Source: Armillaria gallica
Lineage: Eukaryota; Basidiomycota; Agaricomycetes; Agaricales; Physalacriaceae
Reading direction: 5' to 3'
Assembly (NCBI GenBank): GCA_037576215.1
Contig: JBANDB010000006.1
Location: 2,294,001-2,358,000, forward strand
Length of the DNA: 64,000 bases
This document shows positions 38,395 to 49,998 of the stretch, one piece after another (within the stretch, counting starts at the first letter, position 1; each line of letters opens with the position of its first letter). The position numbers were made by a program, and so were the translations under genes. The notes beneath the pieces were generated by a model. It was not told where the DNA came from, made no database searches, and saw nothing but the letters and a program-made list of their open reading frames with translations.

Positions 38395-39228
38395 TCAGAG
38401 GGAAGCCTTGATGCCGGTACCAGCTGCTCCAATCCACAATCCATGGAACCCCAAGGCAATCACGGCGTAAAGGTTTGCGAGGGATGAGATCCCATGCAGG
38501 TAACCAAATCGCCTGTTCAACGCTTTCATGTCATCGGACACCTACAGACACATTCAGCGTGATTCAGTTGCCAGCTGCATCGTAACGCACTCCAGGTTCG
38601 TTGTACGCCTTTCCTTCCTCTTTTTCCAGCCTGTGGCGCTGGAACATGGTCCTGGATAACACATCAACTTCGCCAGGCCAAGGAACCCTGCACCGTTCCA
38701 CTCACTTGCTGGTCAGAGGACCCACAATAAAGTAGTTGAATCCTTGCGCCAGCGAAATGGATGCCAGAGCATATGCCTGTGCGACATCCACCACAAGGGG
38801 GCGCGTAAAGTGAGTTATAACATTGGGGTGGGAGTAGGTCCACGATCCCAAGAGACCAGACGATAACAAGATAGAAATGACAAAATAGATTGGGAATGTT
38901 TTGTGCTGTAGAGCGCCAAATTGCTGCCGCGCTGATGCAGTAGACAGATTAGCGCCTAGAATGCCTACTAGCTAGGACGTGCTCACGCAAGGCCTTGAAG
39001 GCAATCACACCTTATCGAGGTTGAGTTTCAGATTTGATTTTTGCATCATGTACTTACCACCGAAGAACGTAACCCATATCGCTGCGAAATCTGTGAGACC
39101 AATCGACAGAAAAGATGTTCCCAAGACTAACACATTCCAAACAGCCAGGCATATCCTACTAGATACAATCCGCTTGGAGAGGCTAGTTTCAAAGCGGATT
39201 GGAATGTCAGAATTTCTACGTCGGCCAT
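38395..39228 (-). CDS. TMEM205-like (DUF4149) membrane protein
   Basis: Six exons (39228-39132, 39090-39058, 39010-38987, 38931-38706, 38651-38591, 38541-38395) give 195 residues; two exons are only 33 and 24 nt. Blocks: SGLYLVGYAWLFGMYFAAIW, TFFGGVIAFKALPRQQFGALQ, KTFPIYFVISILLSSGLLGSW, QAYALASISLAQGFNYFIVG, RHRLEKEEGK, and a last helix pair (YLHGISSLANLYAVIALGFH). Four membrane spans are visible, as in the TMEM205/DUF4149 family. The function of the fungal proteins is not established. The gene is tail to tail with LEA1. Confidence 0.85.
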
Positions 39229-39383
39229 GATGTTGGTTGGTGAACAAGAAGTAACGACCCCTACGCTAACTTATATATTGGTGCGGACCCAGGTCTCGTT
39301 TCGATTGTCAGGTGCTACTACGTACAAGTACAAAGGCTTGGTCATAAGCAAAATTACAGATACGGGCCGTCCTACTCAAATTC

Positions 39384-41734
39384 TCACATACCCAATCCGC
39401 CAAAAACAATCAACTTCGTGTTCATGTACTCATCTATTCCGTGGGGTCCGCCTTCTCTCCCGAGACCACTTTCCTTGACACCACCAAAGGGAATGACAGC
39501 TTGACTTATGAGTCCGGTATTCGCACCGACCATTCCCACTTGTAACTTTTCGGCAACTCGCCACACTCGGCCTACGTCTCGTGAAAAGAAGTAGCCAGCA
39601 AGTCCGACATCCGTCGAATTCGCTAGTTTTATCACTTCCTCTTCCGTTTCAAATTGTTGTAATGCGGCCAAAGGACCGAACGTTTCTTCACTGTTTAGCA
39701 TGGCATTGGCAGGCACGTCTGATAGGACTGTGGGAAGGTAGAACGAGGTATCGGGAATGCCCTTGCCGCCTATTAGGACCTGGGCGCCCAGTGACACAGC
39801 GTCATTGACATGACGAGCGACTTTCTCGGCGGCCCGAGCATGAATGAGTGGACCGTGAGTACTATGAATGACAATTAGGTTTGGAGCCATGCGTCCTTGA
39901 CAGAAACTTACGTTTGCTCATCCAGACCATTTCCGACTTTGAAAGCGGCCACCTTTTCCGTGAGACGTGATGCAAACCCCGCATATGCGTTAGATTGAAC
40001 GTAGATCCGATTTGCACAGACACATGTTTGACCACTGCTGCGGAACTTGCAAAGAATTGCAGCTGGATGAAAGTGAGAACAAAGTTCTAATGCATAAATG
40101 GAGCAATGCTACCTTCGACAGCTTCTTCAATGTTAGCATCGTCAAACACAATGAATGGTGCATTTCCTCCTGCTTCTAGAGAGATTCTGAAGATACATCA
40201 GTGTGTCAACACTTTGATCAAAAGTCTTTGCTACTTCTTCAATGTTGATGCAGCTAGTCCGTAAAGCAGTTTTGCAATAGGCGTTGACCCTGTGAAAGAT
40301 ATTTTCTGATAGCCTGGACAATGTTGGTTCGGCGATAATAAAGTCGGATACATGTGGTACCTTATTCTCGCATAGCTCCCTTCCAACGGTAATAACGTTT
40401 TTTTCTGTAGTGACCATATTGACAACACCATCAGGGACGCCGGCTCGACGACAGAGCTACATGCATTACTGTTAGAGAGCCCGAGAAGATAGTCAGAACT
40501 CGGTATTCACCTCTGCGATAGCTAGTGCTGAAAAGGGCGTTTCCGGTGGGGGCTTGATCACCGCCGTGCAACCAGCAGCAAGGGCTGCACCCAGCTTTCG
40601 CGTAATCATAGCAGAAGGAAAATTCCAGGGTGTAAAAATGGAGCTACAATGTTCGTCAATGTAGGAATGATCTTAACTGTCGAATCACATACACGACACC
40701 TATTCCCAGGTTTCAGTATGCCCTAGTATAATGGTAGAAAAGAAAATTCACCGACTGGTTGCTTGATTACGATATTTCTGACATTACTGTTGGCAGAAGG
40801 AATCTGTTCTGGTTCGAATATAAATGTGTCTTGAGTTCAAATCTAACAGTAGGTCTATACTTACCTCCGTAAGCCCTCACGGCTTCCTCGGCTATTGGAG
40901 ATTTGAATCACTGAATGGAGTAGGGACGTCATAGAATGCCTACCATACCACTACGATATCACAGTCAGTATGACCGAAACGAAAGTCCACAAACGACGAC
41001 GGACCTCGATGAATGAAGCGCTGTAGGTGTTCTCACCCTAAGAAATGATCAGCCGATGTTATTGATGAAAGCCGCATCAAGCTTGCCTTTCCCTCCGCAA
41101 GTGGTTTCCCGTTTTCCAGGGTCTGCCCGCATTCGTAAGATACTCGAAAGGGTGATATAGGGCGTGCATACAATTATCCTGCCCAAGTCATCGTGGTGTT
41201 CTTGCATGAGTGCAAATAGCTTCATCAGTATGTCGTGTCGATGCTGATGAAGGATTGTAAGAGTCGGCAAACAAGGATAAGGCATATCGCTAACCTTGGC
41301 GGTCGTTCTACTCCACGCAGGAAATGCCTTCGAAGCAGCCTCGATAGCCTCCATTGTTTCAGATAGACCCATCTCAGGGACTGTTCCGAGCACTTCGAGG
41401 GTGGCGGGATCTGGACGAGCTATATTAAGAGTTTGCGACGCGTACTGAACGACGCTCACTGGTAACGCTGATAGTAGCTCCATCTTTTGCGTCAATCCAT
41501 TTCCCGTCCACAAATCCTTGTGTTTTAATTAGACTAGAGTCTTTGAGACCAAACTGGAGGTGGGTAACGCGTCAGTCAACTTTTGCAGTGAAAATATATC
41601 GTTCTTCGCACCGCAGAAGCCTGGGTGCTCGCCATCCTGAATTTGTGTCGGGACGTGGACGTGGTAGCACGAATGCTGAGAAGGGTGCGTGGTTGAATGG
41701 CGATGAACGCCGTCAATCGAGAATGGGAAAGCAT
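39384..41734 (-). CDS. UGA2: Mitochondrial succinate-semialdehyde dehydrogenase
   Basis: Sixteen exons from 41734-41612 to 39861-39384 give 527 residues. The first 35 residues ([20 protein letters not shown], with Arg and no acids) form a likely mitochondrial presequence. Enzyme blocks: [78 protein letters not shown], the active-site glutamate in [16 protein letters not shown], the catalytic Cys in [20 protein letters not shown], and the class ending [18 protein letters not shown]. The enzyme oxidises succinate semialdehyde to succinate in the GABA shunt. Exons 40950-40944 and 40699-40693 are each 7 nt, and the intron 41086-41038 starts with GC. Confidence 0.95.
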
Positions 41735-41935
41735 TGATTGAAGTGCGCTCAGCTGTCTCAAAAAGCAAAATGACCTTCCCGGTGACCTGCCGGCATCTTC
41801 CGGGCCGGTCTAATTCACACCGGCATTTGACCGGCATAACCTTTTTCTCAGCTGCTCAGGACAGACTGACATAGTGTATTTATCGCAGGTGACATGAAAG
41901 AGAGCAAGCTTCGCATCCCAGTGTCACCTCAGCAT

Positions 41936-44366
41936 TCAATCTTTCTGGACTTTCTCCAGGACCTCCACTTCCTTCTTGTCCTCCTCCTCCGAGTCGGGAA
42001 TCTCCTTCTCTTCTGTACCACTGTTGTCTTCGACGTCCTGATTTATCCTACTGCGTCTCGCATCCCTATCGGCAAATAGTTTGATGATGACGATGATTAT
42101 CTTGGTATGTAGGTTCAGAATTGAATGAAGATAAAAAGGACAACAGGTCATTACCAGTCCAGCTATCACAAATCCAAACGTCGACGGGAAGCCACGACGG
42201 AAGCTAAGACACCATGAGAGTTTGGACCCAGATATACGATATCTGTTATTCTTACGTAGGAGACCTGTGTACAGGCGTAACATTAGACACAAGACGGTGC
42301 CAGAGAGGTTCAGGAGCTTACATCGTCTGAGGGAAGATGATGATAGGAAGCCAGGCTGACACGGAGTACTGCACGCCATTCATAGAAGATATGGTGAGCG
42401 CGCGTAAATCATCGTCTCCAGCCATGATTTCATTCGCCCAGGTGTAGAAAACGGCTGTCATTAGCTGACTCCCTATGTGCATCTTCAGAGACGAGGATAA
42501 ACCATTCAACAGGCACAGAACATACGTTCGTCATGAAAGCAAACAGTATGAGCTCCTGTGACTTGGGCCAGAATGCGAGAATACCGTTGGGTAATAGCCC
42601 GTAGCACTGAGCACAGGCAAAGCTGCCAATTAGCGGCGGAGGATGCGTATTCTAAATGCAGCCCACCAAAGGTCCAAAAACGAAAGCAAATCGGGATCCT
42701 GTTAGGTCGCTTCCAAATCCCCACATGAAAATGCAGAAAGCTGAGATGAGCCTCGAGCAGGAGGGGATGACATTACGCTCAGCCACAGAATATCCGGCAG
42801 CCTCTAAATTGCTGGTCAACATCTGAAGTCACAAAGAAAGCACTACGCGCTCATCCAGATGCTGAAATAATCCCCGCTTGGTAAGACGTGCCATAAATCA
42901 CGTACCCTAGCACGAAGGCATACCACTCTGGATATCGATGAGCATGTCATATCCTGATTGGAACGAGAGGAGGAGGAAAACTAACTCCATGTCGTAAGCA
43001 TCCTCTTAACCAAGGAAAACCCAATCTTTTTCTCCCCTGCTTGAGACTATTTTTGTGTTGAGTGGCATGCCAGATGTAAGGGAAAGAGAATGTTCGACCT
43101 TTCCCAGCGCAATCGCTCTATCTAGAGCAAATTTCTTCTCCTCTTCCGTCAGGTAGAATGCACGTGTATTCGAGGGCAAATCAGGAAGGAAACATAGCAC
43201 AGCGATCCCGCAAGGAACCGTCATACAACCGCAGACTATATAAAGCCACCTTTAATATGAGTGTCAGCTATGTAGCAAGTGCGCACAGAGACTTACCTCC
43301 AGCCAGCTGATAAAAGTGGGGGTTAGTCTTCGGATTGACACCATTATTTCGCACTGACCTATACCTCTAGCTCCGTCCAGAGTCTCATAAACAGCTGTCT
43401 GTAGATACCCTCCAAAAGAAGAGCCGAGAGATCCTTATCATGGTTATCATGGGTACATATAACTCGAGTTGATGGCGTCGAAAAGGAACTGCACCACATA
43501 AATGAAAGATGGCAATTCTTTTAGCCATCTCGTATTTGTTGTACCACGATCCCATGAGGTCTGGACATTTGAGAGTAAACCGGACGTATGAGATGTCAAG
43601 GCAGAACATACACAAGATACAAGGGAAGAAGGGAGCTTCGAACATCCCTACACAGAATCGGAATGCGTACATGTAGTTTGAATTCCTCGCTCCAGCTTGA
43701 GCAAAAGTGAAGGCACCTGAAAGACAGAATAAGCCTCGAGAATATCTACGCAAGCTGGAAAGACGTGCCCCATCCAACCTCGCAGAAGAACAAAAAGTAG
43801 CTTGGTCTTACCCGAGTGACGATGAGGGTTCCAGGGATCTAGCGGATAATCATAGATACCGCAGACAGCGTCTTACAGGAGACGGATACTTACTTGAAAA
43901 AGTGCATATGCGATTGTATAGCATGTACCCATCTAGCAAAGACGCGTCAAAATGGGACCCTTGGAACGTTGGGTAACGTCATACGTAGGTATATTCATTT
44001 CCAAGGATATTTAGATCTTCCTTCATGCTGCGGTACGTAAGATTCAAGGTTCAAGCCATACATCGACAAAGATATTCTACGCACCCAGAAACATATGCAT
44101 TCGCCAGATTAGCCGAATCCAGATAACGCATGAAAAAACCAAGACATGACACGACGAGGATTCCAAAGTCAAGCTGAGCACACAGGTGAGGACTTGCAAA
44201 CATTTTTGGCGGATCAAGCCAAAAGTCAAACCTTGCGGATTAGTCTTCGTTCAAAGGGTGTCTTCAGATGAGCATCTGAATCCCAGATGTAAGACAAAAA
44301 TTTGTCCTTGAAGGTGCGTGGTGCTTCACTGTCGGAAGATGGAGCAGCAGATTGCCCGTTCTCCAT
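41936..44366 (-). CDS. MFS transporter of the Dal5 / allantoate permease family
   Basis: Many short exons between the ATG at 44366 and the stop at 41936. Family blocks: TPFERRLIRKLDFGILVVSC, FMRYLDSANLANAYVSGMKEDL, GNEYTYMGTCYTIAYALFQIP, FTFAQAGARNSNYMYAFRFC, GMFEAPFFP, GSWYNKYEMAKRIAIFHL, FGGYLQTAVYETLDGARG, GSRFAFVFGPLCYGLLPNG, TAVFYTWANEI and YSVSAWLPIIIFPQT. Twelve spans are expected. The family imports anionic vitamins and nitrogen compounds such as allantoate, nicotinate or pantothenate; the substrate is not predictable. Two joins are irregular: one needs a GC donor (43768) and one needs an extra base in the four-C run at 42872-42875 to restore QAG-DYFSIW. Confidence 0.85.
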
Positions 44367-44712
44367 GACAGAAACGTTCGGAGACTAGATGCCTAAGATG
44401 ATGTACGATTGGCACTATTATATATGACGCCCGAGATAAGTGATGAGCATGCATTCATCAGAAATGACACTATGATAACGCAGAATGATCTTCTATGATT
44501 CTTTCCTGCACGCGCCAGGCAACAAAGATAGAACAGCCGGTTGTAGTAATCTCGACCTTGACCAGCCGCCGCACATCTGTGGACGAGGAAGGAGATTGAA
44601 CAATGGCATTCAGCTGCATCATTGGCTTCAGTTATGTCAAAGCTTCACGCTAATGTTTGGAATTAGATGTTTGGGAGGCGATAAATACAACCCTGTGATC
44701 TATTGTATGCAT
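44367..44712. promoter_or_regulatory. Region between RIP1 stop and transporter start
   Basis: 346 bp upstream of the transporter ATG; both flanking genes are on the minus strand. It should hold the transporter promoter and the preceding gene's spacer. The plus-strand frame from 44485 is a shadow of RIP1. Confidence 0.4.
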
Positions 44713-45741
44713 CTATCCGATAACGAGTTTGCCTTCGGCCTCATTAAATTCGTAGGCCGGAATTTCCAGGTTGAGCTAGGGAGAAATGAGAGACATGAAA
44801 TAATTGTCGAAGGTGACTACTCACAGGGGCAGGACCTTTACGAGCACGGCCAGCTGGAGGGAAGGGGAGTTAGCCAAGCGTCAGTAACGGACAGGGAACA
44901 TACAAATATCATAATGGGAACCATGGCAAGGACAGAACCTGGTAGGGCGTAAATATCCGTCTCGCGAGACGAAACAGATCGTACATACCATCCTCCGTAA
45001 TCACCCGCTTCACCGATGGGTACACAACCTAGATGGGTGCAAACGCCCAACATAACCAGCCATTCGGGCTTTTTTGCACGGCTCTCGTCGCTCTCGGGGT
45101 CCCTAAAGCTCTTCCAGTCTTCCCTCCTGGCCTCCTCAATTTCTGCCTGCGTCCGATGCCTGATGAATACGGGCTTGCCACGCCATTTGATGATGACGTT
45201 CTTGCCCTCGGGTATATTGCCAATCTCGACCTCGACTTTGGCGAGTGCGAGGACATCCGCGGAGGCGGACATTGTGACGAGGAACTCGGAGACGCTGGAC
45301 TTTGCAACAGATGCCGAGAGGACACCGAGGGACCCGACCATGAAATAAGAAAAGGCGCGGTTCGAGTCGGTATTGGGTGCACGGTAGTTAGAGAAATCAG
45401 GGACTTCAGGTGCATCTTTGACCACGGCAGAGGTATGAAGGAGACGCGGTTGGAAAATAGTGGTGGGCGGAGCTGCATAGCCTGTTGTTAGAGAATACAT
45501 TTGCTCGGAAAAAATGCTCCTGACCGTTGAAGAAAGTCTTGGAGACCAGACCAGACGATGTCCTCGAAATACCGCCAGCCCACTTCAGGGGAGCATCTGA
45601 CCGGGCGGCTTCACCATGACCATGTCCGTCAGCGGGAGCCTTGGCAGCGAGGTTGACCAAAGGCGCCAAGGGGACACCAGAGGCGCGAGTACGCACAGTG
45701 GGCGCGACGTTGAAAGCTTTTTTCACAGCGAAGGAGGCCAT
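44713..45741 (-). CDS. RIP1: Rieske iron-sulfur protein of complex III
   Basis: Five exons (45741-45525, 45481-44989, 44938-44904, 44853-44825, 44775-44713) give 278 residues. A basic, hydroxylated N-terminus serves as presequence. RAFSYFMVGSLGVLSA is the membrane anchor, followed by the hinge and head domain. The 2Fe-2S ligands are in CTHLGC and, after two introns, CPCHGSHYD, including both cluster histidines and the disulfide cysteines. The end ENPIPAYEF-type block reads LNLEIPAYEFNEAEGKLVIG. The head moves electrons from ubiquinol to cytochrome c1. The second ligand box is split off in a 35-nt exon. Confidence 0.97.
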
Positions 45742-45976
45742 GAGAGACGGGATAGCACGTTGACAATGACAGCGACAGAGGAGGGTTAGCTACCACGGGA
45801 TTTGCCGCACCTATCCGCGCGTTCCGTTTTGTCCCGCCAAATATGATCAGGCACATGTGCAATAATTTCTCTCTACATCTCATTGAACATACAAGGATCG
45901 TTTAGTCCGATACTAACAGCCTTACACCATTTAATTGTTCTAATTGTTTATCACTAGGTAGCGACCATTACACAAA

Positions 45977-47513
45977 TTAAAAACATAAGCTGTTTGTTGT
46001 AGTTTGAATATGCTGCGCTAGACATTGCAACACCGTGTCCTGAGGAAACCCGGGCAGTACTTCATATCCTTGCTGTTCAAGAAACCTTTTCATGGCAGAT
46101 GTGTAGTCTGTAATTATTCCATCCACACCCCATTCCAACAGCTGCTGAGCGATATTCAGCCGGTTGACCTGCCTCCGTTTAGTTTACAATCAGAGGAAGC
46201 CTGAGCTCGACTTACCGTCCAAGGTTTGACCTCTCTACCAAGTGAGTGGGATGTCGAGATCATTTCTTCTGTCGTGAAAAATATAAAGCCATCTTCAGTT
46301 GGATCCTCCACGGGTGAGTTGCCCGAAACATCAGACGGCGAAAGAATGTCAGCGTCGATAGCATTAGCACCCCTTGCAACCCTTTCACCCTGGGTCGCAC
46401 CTTCAAAGGAGTCTAGATTCAAGCCTGCCAACCACGCAGATGTGGTGTTATTGGCGCCGGCCGCTGTCCCTCTACGGGTTCATCAGGGAGGGTTCGCATA
46501 GGTTGAAACAGAACCATTTACGAAGAGATAAGTGCAGCAGTCGTGATTGCCGGATCCTTTGACTTCATGCCAACGAGTGTTCTCCAATCAAAACTTTGGT
46601 ACTAAAGCCGGATTCAAGAAAGAGTCAGAACATCGAACACCTGAGTACTCACTGTGACAGAGTAAAGATAGGGAGTATTGGAAAAAGTAGCGTATTGATA
46701 TTCCACAAAGTCATCGACTGAACGAGTTCGGTTGGGATAGTCAGCGTCAATCTTGGATTCGATATTGAAGAGCACTCTATGCTCCGCGTCCACGCATTCA
46801 ACAAAGTCAAACAACTCTTTGAGAGTAGACAATTTCGTTCCCGGATAAACAAGTTGTTGCGCTGCGCTGTAACAATGAATTTGGTTACCAAACGAGAAGA
46901 TTATTAGACTCACGGAAATCGTCCAGCCTCTGGGACCCACAGTCCAATGTTTTAAGCTGTGCGAGGGTGAGATTAGCAATGTATTTCCCGACGTAAGGGA
47001 AGTCCGGATCGCCCTCAAACTGGGACCGACGTCAGTGCTCTCCTTTGGCTCTCATAGGTTAGTGAGCCTTCAGCTTACCGCTGGCGCTGTATCAAGGCAC
47101 TTCTCTGCGACAATGTTTTCATCATGCCAGACAACAACGACTCCATCCTGGACTAAGTCAGTTTATATTTGGAATGTTTATGGCATTGGTAATGTTCACA
47201 CGCCTTGGTAATACCATTATCCAGTTCCAAAGTTTTGGCGCCGTGGATGAGTCCCCTGCGACCGAATGATGAAGAAGAAAGCCTTTTCTGTGTTAGGAAC
47301 TTACCAAGCAAAACTTGGAAGGGTGCTTTCTACAGTTTCTCCTCTACCGCCGCGATGAGACTGCAACAACGAATCGATTAATGAGCGTCGCATTAATAGA
47401 CCAAACGGTCTCACTTGAAGATCCAAAACCTTCGAATTCCGATCCAGGAGAGGCAGCGCGCAAAGACTTGCTCGAATGTAAAAGACTAAGAGCAATAAAC
47501 TGAACGACAACAT
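45977..47513 (-). CDS. Secreted glycerophosphodiester phosphodiesterase
   Basis: Several exons between the ATG at 47513 and the TAA at 45977. The start MLSFSLLLLVFYIRASLCALP reads as a signal peptide. The GDPD core follows: HRGGRGETVESTLPSFAW (catalytic His-Arg and Glu), a VVWHD-type block, DPDFPYVGKYIANLTLAQLKTLDCG, LKELFDFVECVDAEHRVLFNIESKID, VKPWTVNRLNIAEQLLEWGVDGIITDY. The last block holds the family's GVDGIITD end strand. The enzyme splits glycerophosphodiesters into glycerol-3-phosphate and an alcohol, a way to recover phosphate from deacylated lipids. The upstream neighbour on the strand is an uncertain small frame, then COX19. Confidence 0.9.
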
Positions 47514-47582
47514 AGTCTGACACTGTAAGGAAAGGAGGAAGAGACTGAACAGATCCCGATGTACTAGGGGAGTTCTCTGGCC

Positions 47583-47989
47583 TTATAAACATGCCGCTGG
47601 TGCAGTGGAGGCCGCCTGGGACCCTAAACACACACGAACGTTCATGGCTTGAGGACCAGATTTGGGCTGGAACTGGAGTTTCGGACGCTTGGCATTCAGT
47701 GTCGGCGTGAAACGTACCGTCGAACCAGGGTTGTGGTTCGTTATAGATGTAGGAATCGTATTGCCTGGAGATTGAGTACAATCTGGACAAATTTGTTTGA
47801 AAACTTGGGGGGGAAGACTGCCCTGCTGGTGGTCTGCTCGCATCATGAAAAGATAAAGGTCGGCTTCACAAGTTTCCTGACTGCTGGCAGTGCAGTATCC
47901 GTCTGTACAGCGCCGTGATAAGCAAGTTGATGCCGTGTTACGCAACTCACGAACGTGTACCAGCGGCGATTGAAGTCCAGGAAGTCCAT
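47583..47989 (-). CDS. Possible small hypothetical gene upstream of the GDPD gene
   Basis: The minus strand has an ATG at 47989 starting MDFLDFNRRWYTF. A possible 74-nt intron then leads to ETCEADLYLFMMRADHQQGS and PPQVFKQICPDC, and the frame stays open to 47583. Cysteines are present but no family is recognised, and other splice choices give different ends. It could equally be 5' leader sequence of a neighbouring transcript. Weakly supported. Confidence 0.25.
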
Positions 47990-48151
47990 CAATAGCCGTC
48001 ACGCTGGCTCAAATTTAATCGAGAGTATCAGAATGTTAGCAGTGCATGACCAGACAGTGAGGGTGGTGTATATTTTCGCATATACTCTGCTGAGTCAGTC
48101 TCAAACAAAATCTGAGTGATGGGATATTCGACAGTCGAACATGAAATTACA

Positions 48152-48559
48152 TCATTTATTCGACGCAGAATCAGAGTTCTCTGCCGATAGCTGTTTGTCA
48201 GTCTTCGTATTCGGCAGTCCTAGATTTTTCCAATCGTCTCGGTCCATTAGGCCCCTGCAGATTTGGTCAAGATGAGGCGCCTGAAACATAGAAGCGCAAT
48301 CTCACTTGTCCATCCGACAGCTCAAGTAATCCCTAGTCAAATCCCGGCACGGCGTGGACTTGCTACCATTGCTCTTTAAGCATTGCATATAGAGAACCAT
48401 CTTCTCCTTGCATTCCCCTGGGATTTTCATTTGACATCATCAGTTGAGAGAAACTGGCATTCTATTGAACCGACCATAGTGGTCCAAAGGAAAAGATCCA
48501 CGCTGGGGAGGTGTAGGCTTGAAGCCGAGATCGAGAGATGGTGGTCGTCCGAATGACAT
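48152..48559 (-). CDS. COX19: Cytochrome c oxidase assembly factor COX19
   Basis: Three short exons (48559-48475, 48417-48306, 48254-48152) join in phase to 99 residues; no single frame is long enough to show the gene alone. It starts MSFGRPPSLDLGFKPTPPQR and continues GSFPLDHYGECKEKM. The twin CX9C pairs are C-KEKMVLYMQ-C and C-RDLTRDYLS-C, followed by RMDKGLMDRDDWKNLGLP, the COX19 signature. COX19 is imported into the intermembrane space through Mia40 and helps copper delivery to complex IV with Cox11. It lies between the GDPD and bZIP genes. Confidence 0.95.
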
Positions 48560-48908
48560 TGATCCAAGCGTGGGAATATTTATCTCCGGCAATCGGCTCT
48601 ACGCCTATCAAGGCTGGTCTGTCATAAAGAGTAGCTCATTGGCTGGAACGAGACAAAGATTGAGAGGGAAGAAATATTGTACTTGTCACTAGATCTATCA
48701 AGCAGATGTATGGATGTTTGGTATGTATAGAGTATGAGTAGAATCGATAGGTGCTTGCACGATTACAGCAGACGTCCGACCGTGCCAACAACTCCCGTTC
48801 TGCTACTTCAGCCACCACAGACTCAGCGCCAGCTAGTTGAGTAATGATATCTTCTCACAGTTCGCGAAGAAATGTAAATGTCCCCTCGATAACGCCCCGA
48901 ATCACCAC
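48560..48908. promoter_or_regulatory. COX19 promoter and bZIP 3' region
   Basis: 349 bp between the COX19 start and the bZIP stop, both on the minus strand. No other gene is visible. Confidence 0.45.
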
Positions 48909-49998
48909 TTATCTCTTTCTTGCCTTGCCTTTGCCTTTGCCCTTGCCCTTCGCCCTACCTTCACCAGTATACTCCGAGTCCGAAGAATCACCACCGTTCG
49001 AGTCTGAATCTCCTTCCTTCTCCTCAGTGGAGGGTCCGCCTGCGTCTGGACTCAACGTCGTAGCCCGACCGCGATCCCACATAGAAGAAGACACCGTATC
49101 TGGCGTTAAATGCACGCCGGCTAGTCGACTCCCTTTCAACATGACAATTTCTTTTAGCCACCCGTTCTCTCTCCTGAGGTCAGCAGCTTCTTTCTCTAGC
49201 TCTTCTGCGCGACCAGCAAGGTCTGAAACAGACCGTTCAAGATTGAGCGTCTTCTGCTTCTTCTTGATCCTGAAACGAGCTGAAAAGCAAGAACAACTTA
49301 GCTTTTGAACCGGAATAGATGGTTCAAATATGTTTTACCTGAAGCCGCTGTATTTCGTTTGCGTTTATCATCGGTACCACCTTCTGGAGAGTCTGTATCT
49401 GGGGGCGAAGCCGCGGGACGAGTAGCAGTCGATGTAGAGGCCACCGGTTGTGTCGGTGCGCCCTGGGAAGGTGGCGTATGGTAGTAATTTGACTGGGACA
49501 TCTGGTCATAAAAGTAGGGTAACATATGTGGGGGGAAAACTGCGCTGGGATTTTGATTAGGGAATGATCCGCTGGAAGATGAGGATTGTTGTTGGGGCCA
49601 CGGCACATTTGGAACGCCCGAAAATTGTTGCGCCTGACTTTGTTGAAGAGCTCCGAGTAAATGCAACGGTAACCCTGGAGGAAGGCCGCCCTGAAGATTC
49701 GGTGGAGGATATCTCTGGCCTTGGACGACTTGCAAGGCTTGCAAGAGGGCAACAACGGACGGATCCAGTGGCCCATTAACTTGCTGGGCGTTAGAAGAGG
49801 CAGCAAACTGAGCAAGGAGCACTGCATCGTGAAGGTCCTGGGGTAGGATATTTTGAGCATCGTGGCAATCAAAGAATAAGCTGTATTCCGTACCCTAGTA
49901 TTATTGTCTCGTGAGCCAGACGCGCCAGCCGGAGAACGTGATCTTTGGGGATTAGATGAAGAGGGGTTGGAGGAGCTGCTGGAATTTTCCTCGTCCAT
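48909..49998 (-). CDS. bZIP transcription factor of CYS3/Met4 type
   Basis: Three exons (49998-49894, 49837-49339, 49279-48909) give 324 residues. The N-terminal 200 residues are Ser, Gln and Pro rich. The basic region reads DKRKRNTAASARFRIKKKQK, then a leucine-zipper helix with LERSVSDLAGRAEELEKEA and LRRENGWLKEIVML. The NTAASARFRIKKK form is characteristic of sulfur/amino-acid regulators such as Neurospora CYS3 and yeast Met4, though target genes cannot be inferred. The C-terminal tail is Ser/Asp rich and ends in Lys-Gly repeats (KGKGKGKGKARKR). The ATG at 49998 is the first in frame. Confidence 0.92.
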
